Shown here: one piece after another, positions 1 to 11,970 of the stretch
Layout of the letters: every line of letters starts with the position of its first letter
Numbering within the stretch: position 1 is the first letter of the stretch
Assembly: GCA_037783545.1 (NCBI GenBank)
Contig: JBBELK010000691.1
Span: forward strand, 821,001-885,000
Source: Henricia sp. BOLD:AAB3569
Lineage: Eukaryota; Echinodermata; Asteroidea; Spinulosida; Echinasteridae
DNA: 64,000 nucleotides
Direction of reading: 5' to 3'
Notes under the pieces: model-generated
Database searches by the model: none
What the model was told of the DNA's origin: nothing
What the model saw: the letters and a program-made list of their open reading frames with translations, nothing else
Made by a program: the position numbers and the translations under genes

Positions 1-1452
1 GGAGAAACTATAAATCTGTGATAGAAAAACAAAGAAGGAAAGAAAGATGAGCTAATAAAGGCTGAAAGACAGGAAGTGGCAAACAAGTAAAATGTCACAA
101 CGCACCTGCAAAGAACACCTGTTAGCCTGGTACAGCCACCTCCCCCTTCAACCCAATACTGGGATGGAGCAAGGAGGGTGTCCCAGGCTAACGCTTGCTC
201 TCCAATCATTTGATAACATAATACACCTTGCGGAGAGTTGATGCAAGGACATCCAATACTCTTGAATTAATGTCGTGGAATCCGCAGGGGGAAACGCGGA
301 CCCCTGTCAGTGCAAACATTTCTGGTGCACTGTTTGATGTATATATTACGACGAGACAAGAAAAGGGCTTGGAAAAGAAAAATAAACGCCGTCTGAGAAT
401 TTTAAATTAACAATTTTACGTGTAAAAGAAAAGTAAACGACTCTTAGGTAACTGTAATGAATATCTTACACATAGCAAACTGCTCATTTCCACCTGTGGG
501 GGTTTCTAGCCAATTCCAGGGTCTAAACAAGAGAGGGAGTGGAAGGGGGAGCGATATCTTCTGTGATTCAAGACAACGAAGATGAATCTTTCATTGCATC
601 TCTCGCTCCCTCGTCCTTATCTCAAGATATTGAAGATGGCACCGACCACGAGTGCACTGGTGATTGACAACTCATCCCATTATGGATTCAAATGACATCA
701 TCAACCCCTCGGCGTCACATGTTCCCAAATGGCCAATCAGGGGTTCCATTTCCACCGGTCAGCAGCCACTTGTTGTTTAGCCAATCAGCAAGCTACTCGA
801 TGTATTCACTAAGACGTGTGCAATTATATTCTGTGTCAGACTCCGCCTACTCAAGGAACTACTTTCTTGACATTTTAGTGGTGACGACATTCGATATTCT
901 GCGGACAAGATGGCGGTTTTCATGATTAAACAAACGGTTTCTGAATTCCCGAGCAAACATAAAAAGGACAAAAACTCAAAAGGAAAAAAAATTGACAGTT
1001 GTGTGGGAAAAGCAAGAGTAATTGTCTTCAATGTTGAATGTTTAGGTATGTTTGGATGTTGAAAGGAGATGCGGTAATAAACCAGACATTTTAGTCTTGT
1101 AATTTGAGACGTCTAATCCATAAGACTTGACCGACTTCATCAACCTGAGATGCTAGACAGGAACAAAGGGCTTCTATTTCTTACAAAGACACAGTGAATG
1201 ATTTATGTAGACAACGGATACTAAAATTGCCAACCACTTACGAGACACGAAACGAAGATGGTTTTAGTACCAATTTCTGGACCTAGGTCTCCAATTACCA
1301 ATGCTTCACATTCCCACAAAACAGTGGTCCACGGAACATTCAGAAAAGCATTTTTAATTGCAAACCCTCCGAGGTCTATATAAAAGCAGCAAGAATATCA
1401 TTTGTGTAAATGTTCTTGCCTTTAGCAAATCTGACTCTACAGCAAATGTACG

Positions 1453-1889
1453 TGGGTCTGTCCACAGTAATGGGGTACATTTGAAAAATAAGTCAATAAT
1501 TCCTTTCAGATGTCTTTAGTTTATCTCATAATTAAAGAAATTTTCTTGTTTTGTTCTCAGGAGATAACTTTTGCCCAAAAAAGAAAAAAATTGCTGCCAC
1601 AACATACATTTTTGAAAAGCAAGTGCACAAATTTTCCTATTACGCATGTAACGTGGACAGACAATTTTGTGACTTTTTTTCCGTCTTTGTTACATGCGTA
1701 ATAGGAAAATTTGTGCACGAGGTTTTCACAAATGTATGTTGTAGGACTATTTTTCTTACTCCTTGGTGAAAAAGTTATTTGCTCAGGTTAGCTTGATAAT
1801 TTAAAGATAAAATTAAGACATTTGAAGTGAACTGGGACCTAAGATCTTGAATGTTACAGAAATGTACCCCATTACTGTGGACAGACCCA
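1453..1889. mobile_element. Palindromic MITE, family A, copy 1
   Basis: The 437-bp element begins TGGGTCTGTCCACAGTAATG and ends in its inverse complement. Near the centre, two arms of about 32 bp around GTGCACAAATTTTCCTATTA are nearly perfect complements, so the whole element can fold into a long hairpin. A second copy of the same length lies in opposite orientation at 54315-54751. It has no coding capacity. I could not identify a clean target-site duplication. Confidence 0.85.
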
Positions 1890-2439
1890 CATACATATTA
1901 GGCCCTATACCGTCTGTTGTTTACACCCATCTGACAATAAAGACACAATGCAGCAGCGTCAACTGACTTTTGAAAGTGGGGGCCAAGGGGCTACAATACT
2001 TTAGAGGGGGCGCACTCATTTCCCCTAAAGCAAGCTTACGTACGCAGTTTATCAAACCTCAAATCTTATTTGGAGGGGCACAACAAGTTTTTGTACATTT
2101 ATTTTACAAAAATTTAATTTTACAGTGTGATTTTACTACAGGTCCAGCTGGTTGGTAAGCAACGGTTTGGTGTATTAATTATCTTATTTTACAATTATCA
2201 GTTTTATTGCCCTTGTGTAAAAATTTTATGTTTGAGTGCCCAAAAGTTATACTTTTTATTGTTGGAATCTCTGAATGTGAAAGGGTAGTTGCGGATTGTT
2301 AAAGATAGTATACATGATTGGTAAACTGTTACAAATAGTTTTATCCCCCTGTGTGATTGAAGATATGCATGATTAAAACCAACCTGAGCAAAAACCAGCT
2401 CCGTACTTTGTCTAACGTTTGAGAAAACAGTCAAAAAAG

Positions 2440-2640
2440 GGTTTGCAGTCATTTCGCCCCAAAACCACTTTGCCCTGAACCATTTCGCCCTGAACAACGG
2501 CCTGTGCACGAAGTGGTTTTGGGGCAAAGTGGCATTTGGGCATTGTAGTGTTTGGACTAAGTGATTTTGGGCGAAATGGCACTCGGGCGAAGCGGTTTTG
2601 GGGCGAATTGAATTTTCGTCTCATGAGACGAAAACTAATT
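2440..2640. repeat. CGCCC/GGGCG-rich internal repeat
   Basis: Short variants of a phrase like TTCGCCCTGAACCATTTCGC, and its complement TTTTGGGGCGAA, recur several times in opposite orientations. The block ends in the palindrome TTTTCGTCTCATGAGACGAAAA region at about 2613-2634. It looks like a degenerate repeat or an internal part of a mobile element. No gene is evident. Confidence 0.5.
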
Positions 2641-4568
2641 GTTTTACTCATTTCTCATAGACTATAGCACTTTAGACAAAACCATTTTGTGGAAAGTTTT
2701 CAACGGTCATCATGTTTATATTGTGTAAGTTAGGCGTAAATCTGTCAACATTTCTGATTTTCGAGATTACCAATGATGTATACTGCCTTTAAATAGTAGT
2801 TGCGTCACTACTTCAGGATGCTTTATTTGGGCATTTTCCCTCCATGCTTGGGGGAAACCCTGTTTGTCCAAATCAAACAATTCAATGTGCCGTCTTATCA
2901 CAGACCAGAGATACAATCCAACAAGTTGCTACCTCGCAACCTCAGAATTCATCTCCGGTTCTTCCTTAAGCAGTATCCGCCAATTCACAAGGGGGGGGAG
3001 AGAACCCAAGACCCTCTCCCTTCCAGCCATCGACCCTAGGGCCAGTCCCATCCAGTGCAAAACCTGCTAATACCCCTGAATACTCCCCAGACATGGGGTT
3101 TAATACCGATGAATATTCCGCTGGCTTTACACTTGTCTAATCTGGGCACTCAGTGGGGATTCACGGCTTGAGATGTGTCGAGGGGAAGGGGGCAACAACC
3201 CATAGGGCAGTTCGGTGTCAATATCATCGGGACTAGGCTGGGGTAGAAGCAAGATTTTCTTTTTTTACAAAGGGCACAGCATCTCACAATCTTCAGGCGT
3301 ATCTCAAAATCCTTTAATATTTCCTAATGTGGCTCCAATAATTTCTGCTAAATGTCTAAAATCAATTGATTTTGAAAATCATAGGATACTGCTTTTATAG
3401 ACAGTATAGTAATTGGCTCTAAACAAGAACCAAATGCAAGAGCACAGTTCAGTGATTTTTAGTGTAGAGCCATTGCCTAGGCAACTAACGATGACATATT
3501 CACTTCGGCAGTCTATTGATGACCAGTTGGCTGAACATGGATCATAGTCATGGTAAACAACACGGCATCAAAAAAAATATTAAGCCCAAACAGGATAAAG
3601 AATTTAAAAAAAAAATTGTAGAAATATAGAAATATAAAAGAAAATCAAAGAATTTAACTATATATAGCTGCAAGTTCTTTTTTTTTAAAATAATTTTTGC
3701 AACTTTAATGCACTTGTCAGGCAATAAAATGTATTCTGATTTGTTTTTTTCTTCCAATGATAATGAGAGGGAATAGTAACCACGAACAGTTTTAAACACC
3801 TTTGATTTTTATTTTTCCAAAGTGGAAAAAGCAAATTATGGAATCTGCTTTGGAACAAAGATAAATTGAAAATACAGTTGCTACGTCCTATTTAAATGTA
3901 ACTACCCCGGTAGGACTTGATATTACAGGCTAATCTATGGGAAAGTGATCCAGGCGGCTACCATTGATTCATGTGTAATATCAAGCCATAGCCAAAGCCA
4001 ATTCAGAACCAGCCAGATTGCTTGGTCATTAATGTAAGATAGTGTGCAAGTGCACTGTTGGCTTGATCTGGACAACAGAGGGCGCCATGCTACATTTACA
4101 ATACACTAATTCTCATGCAAGACCTACCATTGTACATTGTTCGCATTTTGTGCGAAGTATTCTGGGTCGTTTTGTACTATATAAACCAACAACTCATTTA
4201 GGTTTGTTTGACAAACAAACCTAAAATCTTGGAAACTTTTGCCCGACATGTGTATAATTCACTATATGGGAACCCCATTAATGAGAGGTCCTTGGGACTT
4301 TGCAAACTACCTTATTATATCAGGAACCTTGTATTATCAGAATGAAAACAAGGAATTAGAAACCAAAACTGTCTTTGTTATATTGTTAAAAGCAAATAAA
4401 CAAAGGTAAATTAAATTTTAAAAAAGTAAAACAAATTTGCTTTTCTCTCCAGCAAAAATCGGACTCAGACCTGATGTTCTGGCTTTAAATCAGCATTTTA
4501 GATGATGATTGCAATTGGCAGGTCTGGCTGGGCAGATCCTAAATCATCGGCAAGTGTGAACACAAGGC

Positions 4569-4683
4569 AGATCATGATCTAGCAACTTGGGATCATGATC
4601 CAGCTAAAGGGGATCATGATCCAGCAAAAGGGATCATGATCCAGCAAAGGGGATTATGATCCAACAACTGGGGATCATGATCC
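4569..4683. repeat. Tandem array of GGATCATGATCC palindromes
   Basis: Six copies of a 12-bp palindrome (consensus GGATCATGATCC, one variant with TTAT) start at 4569, 4590, 4611, 4631, 4651 and 4672. The spacing is 20-21 bp, about two DNA helical turns. The spacers are variants of AGCAAAGG. The array lies about 76 bp beyond the CAAP1 stop codon and so is probably inside its 3' UTR. Confidence 0.9.
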
Positions 4684-4758
4684 AGAAGCTAGAGGACCCT
4701 CGGCGAGGGTCTTATGTGGCATCTGGACCCAGCAGCGGGTTACATGAAATATCGAGTG

Positions 4759-7700
4759 TCAACCGACATCCTTGCCATATTTTTTCATCAGCGACCGGAT
4801 TGCCCGGGCACGAAGTTCTAGTTCTAGCACTTCTAACTCTTGCGCGACCTTCCGTCCTGTCTTAGAGGCCGTGTTCGCCGCCCCTTTAACCTGTTTGGGT
4901 GGGGCTGTTGATTTCACAACACTCTCAGTACGCTCTACGCACGGTTCACTCTCCTCAGTAGTCACGTCACTGCTGGAGTTTTCTTGACTGTCACAAATCG
5001 TCTGGTCGCTGGCTTTCTTGTCATCATTGTTATCAATGTTTTTAGCATCAACAATGACATTAGAATCCGTGTTCTCAGCACTTTCATCGACCGGGTCATT
5101 TTCAGCAACATCATCTGCAACTTTGTGAGTAACTGATGCCTCCGAGACCGATTCCAAGTTATCCTCCTCAGCAAAAATATTGAGTGCGTCATCTGGAACG
5201 TCTTGCGCAGTTTGCACGTGGTTCACAACTTCAGATGTTTGGTCGTTGTCCGTTATGGTTTTATCATTATCAGTTTCAGCACTACCAACATCCGAAGTGG
5301 GTTCAACATTTGTAACATTCATAATAACAACATTAGCATTACTATCGTCGACGTCAACAGAATCGTCATGACAGTTTTCGTCGATTCCTTGGTTACCTGA
5401 GTTTGGCGGAATTCCCTTAGCATCGTCACTTTGACTACCTTTTGAGGGAACAGACGGCTCCAGCGTTGCTGAATCCGTACCGCTGGTTGCCCCTGGTTGT
5501 GTTTCGACTCCAACAGGTTGCATTTCAGCTCCCCCAGGGTGCATTTCAGCTCCCCCAGGGTGTGTGTCAGTTTCCCTAGGGTGTGTATCAACAGGTTTTT
5601 CCTCCATACCGTCACCCTGAGTCTCTAGCACAGACTCAGATGCTTCCTTGCCAGATATGACACTTTCTTCATCGGTTTCTGAACAGGAGAAAAAGACGTG
5701 AAATTAAAATAAATCCATTATTCCTATGAGTCTTTGCAGATGGATAACTGTTCAATGTTCGCTGTACTGCGACTAGGTGGCTTGGATGAATTGGTTGCGG
5801 GAAAAATGTCCTTACTTTTACACATCGACAGTTAAACTCACCAACTGGCTCTTTTCAGAACCAAACTTCTTCAAAGTAGAAAGTTTTGACATGGTCCCAA
5901 GCAAAATATAAATTAAACCTTTATAGGATGAGATAACAATCATGTGATCCTCATTGGGATTTAAGTGTGAGACCTCCGACACTCTGGGCAGATGTTCTAC
6001 CGACCGAGCTATGAGGCAGAGTGGCATACTCCCTCAGGTTTTCTCTCGGTGTTGCAACTGAGCCAAGCAACACTGCATTCATTAACCCTTTATGTCACCA
6101 CACCACCCCAAACTGCCTCTAGGGCTTGGGAATTGACGTCATTCTCGGTAACGTAGGGCCGACATACTTAAAGGTAGTGAGTGGTTGCTATGCGAACTAG
6201 CGTGCAGCATTGTCAAGTTTGGATACCGCGGGATTCCATATCATGCAAACAATGACCTGGTCATTAAATTCCACATGTCGCGGCGCGCGCGTCGTGCACG
6301 CGTGAGAACAAAACAAGCTGAACGTACATCGCGCACGTTACTGACACATAACATGGCGGAAACCACTGCATTGTGACGTTGCATGACATCACATTCCCCA
6401 GCCCTATTACTTCTTTAGTTCACACAATGTATTCAATTGTAGTACATGTACAACTCACCGTCTGAAAATGTACCTAGGGGTACCTAGGGGTACCCGAGTG
6501 GTTTGGGTCATTGACTCTCAATCATGGGTGAAAACGTGGGGTTACAGGTTTAAATCCGGCTGTGGTACCTGTGCCCTTGGGCAAGGCACTCAACCACACT
6601 TCATAGGGATGTAAAGCCGTTGGTCCAGTGTGTTAGGTAATGGTAATGTACTCTAAAGATCCCAGAGCATTCTTTCGTGAATGGCAAGGGGATATTCCTC
6701 ACGCTTGCGAGTAACAGTGCAATGAGCACTATTGAGGAATCCTTGGCATGAATACCAGAAAGAAATAATAATAATAATAATAATAAACAAACCAACCAAC
6801 ATTACAAGCATTTAGTAGTTCTTCAGTTAATAAACGCAAAAAGAAGACAGTTGCTCAAGGATCAACTCACCCACTTCATCGCTCGTAATCTCCCCTTCCT
6901 CACACTCCTCCCCCTCGGCTCGTATGATCTTAATACGACGATACTTCTTGGGTTTTGATACCACCGGAGTCTCCTCTTCCTCCTTGGGGATGTTCCTGTC
7001 ACCGTCTTCATCAGTCAACATCTCCCTCTCTGATTCCCGTCGGTCATCGTCCATTTCATCTCCGATGTCTGAGTAATGCTGCCCTCTATCTCTGTCGTTC
7101 TGCCAGCTTCCGTCCACACTCGCGTTGCTGTCTGCTTCTTCATATTCTTTGGATAAAAACAAAAGAAAACTCAGCGGAAGATTTGACCTCATCTCCTCAA
7201 GGAGAATACTCTAACAAGAACACTACATTAATCATAACAGAACATTTTCAAAAATTCCTGACATGATATAAAAATAGTGGTTGTTGGAGAATGTCTCCAC
7301 TAATAGGGCAAAAGGTTGAAGTTAGGCCGGGGTCACTCAAGTAATCTCGTAATTACTCTATCATGATACGATCATGATAGAATAAACGACGAGAGCGGTC
7401 ACACGCCAATCTATCATGATAGTATCACAATAGAAAACAACTCGATGATGAGAATTCTTGTCGTTCACCTATCATGATATTATCATGATAGATTTGGGGT
7501 CACACGGACAAAATCTCGTAATGCTACTATAGTAATACCTTGATGGAGTAGAATCTCATACTTTGTGTGACCCCGGCCTTAGTCATACTAAGTTGTTGAT
7601 TTCAATGAAAGCAGAATAAACATCACCAAAAGATACAAATCATTATGTTCTGAACAATCACTGACATCCTAAAACCACTGAGGGGAAAAGAAAGAACTAA

Positions 7701-10700
7701 AGGGAGTAGTTTTTACACAAAAAGTTGGGAAACAGTATTAACATAGACAGGAACAAAACATACCAACTTCTTCTGCTTCAGACTCCATACCAGCCGCTTC
7801 TTCCTCATCTTCATGCACAGACATAGCCTTTTCAGCATCTTCCACTGCTTGGGCAGCCTGAAGAAGACTTGAGGTGGAGTCTACAACCTCACTGTTGATC
7901 AGGTTATCTGTTGCATCACCAGTCTTGAGGCGATTCTTCTCCATTTCCAAATCCGACTCCTCTTCATCAGAAGATGACTGCATCTCTTCACCTTTATAAG
8001 GAAAAAATGTCTTCAAGTATTCTGATCTAGTTTAACATCCACAATCACAAAAAAAAACCAGTCATACATGAACAGACAGGAAATGTGTGAGCGACATTAA
8101 ATTATTTTCCAGTATGAGTATGTGATTATGTTTTAGGGATTATGACCCAGGGTGAATAAATTCGATACAAATGTGGACAAATGTCCACGAGTTTGGGAAA
8201 TCTGGATTCAGTGAAAACAACTTGGCTCCACCGGGATTTGAACCGTGGACCTTCTGCTTAACGTGCAGACGCCCTACCAATTGAGCTATGAAGCCAACTG
8301 GTGGTCTTGAATCACAGTAGTGCAGTTGTTCCTCACTGATTGGGATTGGCTATCACTTGAGCTTAGCAAGCCCTACAGAGGGATAAATCGTTCAATGAGA
8401 TAACCAACCCTCCCAGAGATCACTTAAGATACCCCCCAAACCCCTGCTTTGCTTGCCCCAATTATTTTCCCATCAACACCCAACCCCCTTTTTTGGAATA
8501 GTTAATCTTCTTTGATTAAAAATAACTAGACTGCTATAGTAACACAAAAGCACAAATTTGACCTGGGCCATGTTTGAAACACGACTTGTTTTTATTATCT
8601 CTTTAAGCTTACGCCACCCATGTGACATGCTTTCAACCAATAGGAATGGGTAAACTGTCTCAGGTATTTTTGAATGTGCCGTAAAAACCCCAATTCAGCC
8701 AAACACACACGGACCGTTACCACATACACTATGCGAACATCGCTTTGTACTCGTGCACTGTTTGAAATTTGGCCGAAAATATTTTTTTACTCAAAAACGA
8801 AACGCAGGATTTCGCCCTAACTCGACAAATCGTTTAAGGGCATCGTTACACACCTTATATACTTTTTTTAACCTCCTCCTACTTCCCTTATCCTTTTTAA
8901 AATGCTGAGACAACTCGTCTGCGAACCTGTGTAAGTCCACACAGTTACGGTGCTTCCTGGTTTATGCGGACCTCGATTGTGTGCGTGTTCGTATAGTGTA
9001 CTACACGCTCGTACACAGGTTTAAACCTCTAAAGCACACTGTATAATGCACATATTGTATAATGTATAATATTTTGTTCTCTCCTTAAGCCTTAAGGAGG
9101 TAACCAACCTGCTAAGATGGACATGATCCTTGACTTGGACATTCCTTCAAGCTGTAGAAGACACAGATGCTGTAGCTCCTCCACAGGAACATTCTACAAT
9201 GGGAAAACAATGGGAATGGAATATTATGGCCGAATGATCTAGCAAAACTCATTTCCATTATACAATAGACCTTATGCGTAGCGACCATGATAGAGGGCAG
9301 TCACATTGTCACAGTGCGTCATGCACGAGTAGGCACATTGTGGATCTATTGTCACATCATTTAAATATGAAAACCTGCCCTCTATCATGGCCGCTACGCA
9401 TAAGGTCTATAGCCTTGTGATTAGTAAGCAGTATATTAATTATCTAGTCATATAATATTCAGAAAGATTACCATACCCAGCAACTGCCTTCGACCCAATG
9501 CACACAACCTATGGGACAAGTCAGTAAAAAGCGTGACTTTGTCCCTCTTGCATGATCTTGCATTTTTACAAGGTTTATAGGGTCCATTTATATGATAGTC
9601 TAGCCGTTTCCTGTTATAACATGGTACCCTGCAAAATCACAAGGATCTCTTAAACAAGACTTAACTTAAGCAGGGACTGAGAACCTAATCCACATACTGA
9701 CCCGGACGGGATTTAAACCAGGGTCACAGAGGTGGAAGGCGAAGAAAGCACGACGACACCAAATTGAAAAACCACCCACCTTGAGTATATCAGGTAGCAT
9801 AGCCTGTAGTTTCTTAGCCTTAGTGACACTTTTGAACATGTGCTGTAGCATGTCTTCTCTGTCCTTTACATAATCTCGGATTGGTTTCACGTCCTTCTCA
9901 AGATCAAGATCTGAATCAGGTTCTTCTGGCTCAGGCTTCTTGGGAGCAGAACTGGCAGTCTTGGACTTCTTGGACCTCTACAGAAAGAAGTTAGGAATTA
10001 AAGATCTTTAAATAATAATAATATGGACTTAACATCACACACTTATCGGGGAACCTCTGATCAAGGCACCCACATTATTACCCCTGATCATAGGGCTCCA
10101 TTAAATCACTCCATATACCATCTTAGCTCCCTGGGGAGTTATACAGCCCCGGCTGCCTATTGATCACGTTCAAATGACGCACTTCCTACAAATTGTCACG
10201 TGCATCAGGATTTTTTGTGACGCGCATCAGTTGCGCCGTATTTCAAACAAATTTCGAGCAACTCGTGCATGCGTTTGAAACATTTTCCAGAGTGTGCGTG
10301 CGCGTACTTGATAGCGTTTAATACACAGTAGCATTTTTCCTATGAAGATGGCGTTTGTGAGAGTGGTCAATTAGGTGCTCAATGGTTAATCAAACACATC
10401 AACATTCACTACCCTCTTAGGTACTCATTTTACTCCTGAGTGGAGAGAAGCAATGTTTGGCAAAGTGCCTTGCTCAAGGGCATGCGTGCCATGGATTGAC
10501 CAGACTGGGATTCAAAGCCACAACCTTTAGTGAGCAATTATTATAGAATGGAAGTTGACCCCCAGGTTACTAGCAAAATGTCAATTTTTAACAACATTCT
10601 TCAGCATAGTTTGTTGAGTCGTCAAGCTAGTTAAATACAATTCCTGTCCGACTTAAAGGAGTGTGACCAGATCACTTTTTTTACCCATAACTCCCCGGGA

Positions 10701-11254
10701 CTTTCCTTATGGGTCATGAGATTTTTATATCATAACATCCGTTATATTTTTATGATTACAAAACTGAAACTCCCGCGCTTCTAGGCCGCATATTTCCGAG
10801 GATATCGTCGAAAATCCACCGATTATTTGTAAACTAATTTTCCAGTATCAACGTTTATCCACTGAAAGCCGACGATAGTTTTGTTCAATTTTTTACTGGA
10901 AATCGCGACTGTTTTCGGGTTTTTGGGACATGGGAGGTGTGTATGGGAGTTACTTGATAATATTGGTAAGTTACATCGAAAACTATTTTCCAGAAACTCT
11001 GGTCATGCTCCTTTAAGGGGTCAACTTACCTGCTCCTTGTGTGTTTTGGCTTTGCTAGGTTTTTTCTTTTTAGAACTCTTCGCTGGTTTATCTTCCGATT
11101 TACGTTTCTTCTTCTTCTTTTTGCTAGTACTGCCGTCATCTTTCTTTGGCTGACTGGTACTTGCTGAGGAACTTGGTATGACCCCTGATGGAGCATCAGA
11201 CACTGATGGTATGGCGGGAGGCAGGGTTTCAGACTGCGTCGAGTCCGGAAGCAT
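4759..11254 (-). CDS. CAAP1: Caspase activity and apoptosis inhibitor 1 (CAAP1), 6 coding exons
   Basis: Coding exons on the minus strand are 11254-11030, 9977-9780, 9193-9109, 7991-7764, 7146-6871 and 5678-4759. Phases agree and total 1,932 nt, giving 643 aa. Two blocks match the family. One is a central helical segment (residues ~106-170, with MLQHMF, LQAMLPDILK and VEELQHLCLLQLEGMS). The other is the C-terminal ELEVLELELRARAIRSLMKK. In vertebrates CAAP1 restrains caspase activation, and its mechanism is poorly known. This protein is much longer than the ~360-aa human form. The extra length is acidic Asp/Glu-rich sequence plus short HPGGAEM-type repeats near 5520-5600. A Lys/Ser-rich tract (residues ~50-75) looks like a nuclear signal. 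The start is the first ATG in exon 1; a 5' noncoding exon or further N-terminal exon is possible. Confidence 0.88.
5925..6055 (-). repeat. tRNA-derived SINE head, family S1
   Basis: On the minus strand the sequence reads GCCTCATAGCTCGGTCGGTA, the A-box region of a tRNA. A degenerate B-box-like segment and an ATGATT-rich tail follow. The same unit recurs at least seven more times in the window. The stems are degenerate, so I call it a SINE rather than a tRNA gene. It lies in the last CAAP1 intron. Confidence 0.7.
6489..6784 (+). repeat. tRNA-derived SINE, family S2, with (AAT)n tail
   Basis: A Leu/Ser-tRNA-like head (CCGAGTGGTTTGGGTC, then a GGTTTAAATCC box B) leads into a body containing AAAGATCCCAGAGCATT. 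It ends in AATAATAATAATAATAAT. The same body and tail recur at 40253-40631. The polarity is the same as the plus strand, opposite to the host gene CAAP1. Confidence 0.8.
7323..7581. mobile_element. MITE, family K, with internal CTATCATGATAG palindromes
   Basis: The terminal inverted repeat is TAGGCCGGGGTCAC at the left and GTGACCCCGGCCTT at the right. Between them are several palindromes built on CTATCATGATAG. The element is about 259 bp and non-coding. It lies in a CAAP1 intron between exons 4 and 5. Confidence 0.8.
8221..8300 (-). repeat. tRNA-like SINE head, family S3
   Basis: On the minus strand this reads as an almost complete tRNA cloverleaf, starting GGCTTCATAGCTCAATTGGT and ending CCCGGTGGAGCC. 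The anticodon-loop sequence differs from copy to copy (8221, 25629, 52684 and 61515), and every copy is followed by the same non-tRNA sequence (AAGTTG, TTTTCAC, then AATTTATTC). That pattern marks a SINE family rather than a set of functional tRNA genes. Confidence 0.7.
9264..9411. mobile_element. Palindromic MITE, family B
   Basis: The left end is ATAGACCTTATGCG and the right end is its inverse complement. The interior carries GGGCAGTCACATTGTCAC and TGTCACATCATTTAAATATG. The size is about 148 bp. It lies in the CAAP1 intron between exons 2 and 3. Confidence 0.85.
10040..10530 (-). repeat. SINE, family S4, interrupted by a MITE
   Basis: The flanks (GGGAGTTATACAGCCCCGGC at about 10134 and ACTCCTGAGTGGAGAGAAGC at about 10433) match consecutive segments of the SINE at 49565-49790. 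Here they are separated by the family F MITE at 10157-10372. Confidence 0.7.
10157..10372. mobile_element. MITE, family F, nested in a SINE
   Basis: The element begins TATTGATCACG and ends GAGAGTGGTCAAT, giving a short imperfect inverted repeat. The interior includes ACTTCCTACAAATTGTCACG and CTATGAAGATGGCG. Close copies lie at 26881-27097 and, in reverse orientation, at 59069-59230. Confidence 0.8.
10653..11016. mobile_element. MITE, family G, 13 bp from a CAAP1 splice donor
   Basis: The ends are TTAAAGGAGTGTGACCAGA and its near inverse complement TCTGGTCATGCTCCTTTAA. The element is about 364 bp with no coding capacity. Its right edge is only 13 bp from the end of CAAP1 coding exon 1 at 11030. 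Confidence 0.8.
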
Positions 11255-11970
11255 TGCTTTAGCTTTAGTACGAAACAAAAGCAAAGAAATGAAATGAAAT
11301 GTGGCTAATAACTAAATGTATGACTCAGATTATGCCACTTAGAGTTATTTTCTAGTTGCTGCAACACAAAATTAACATGTAATTTGGTAATTCTTGATAA
11401 GAATGGCCAAAGCCATATCAATAATCTCCACTGAAAACATAAGATTAGATTAAACTGAACAACACTCAAACTAGCTATTTTCAAGAAAATTACATTAAAA
11501 TTTACAATGATTATAACCAGGTACATAGATTACACCATTTAGATTGAAACTCACATCAATTAAATATGTAAAACGGGGACGTTTGTTTTGCACTGGCTAT
11601 TTTTCTGGACTTATTTTGGTATTTGTTTTACAAAAACTCTTCAACGAAATGCCACCTACATTCCATTTTTGTGGTTTTTGACTTGTGTTGGTTCAATCCA
11701 CTACTAAGTCATCTGGATGCACGCCTGTGGTAGATCAAAACCTGGAAGAAAACAAAAAATACATGAAAAACAGACACTGCAAGAGATGTAATTCCACCCA
11801 CAGTCACCCGGCCATAAGGGGACGCAACTTTACCCGAAGTTCCGGTTCTGTGACCTCGAACGTGGTAAAAACAAACGCCTGCTTGTTTGTTTTCACCGCG
11901 CTATAGTAAAGTTGCATCTCCCTATAAGTTGCGCAGCCTACGCAATAAAATGTTGCGCAAGGGGACTTAC

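Larger units (their letters stand above)
1..4758. other. Gene-free, repeat-bearing flank 3' of CAAP1
   Basis: I find no conserved protein segment or spliceable exon chain on either strand here. The interval holds a palindromic MITE (1453-1889), a block of repeated CGCCC/GGGCG motifs (about 2440-2640), AT-rich DNA and the palindrome array at 4569-4683. The last few hundred bases probably include the CAAP1 3' UTR, since CAAP1 stops at 4759 on the minus strand. I could not place a convincing poly(A) signal for it. Confidence 0.6.

Noticed and set aside
4569..4683. CRISPR-like array
   Set aside because: Spacing is regular but repeats are 12-bp palindromes with 8-9-bp near-identical spacers in an animal genome. 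It is a minisatellite, not CRISPR.
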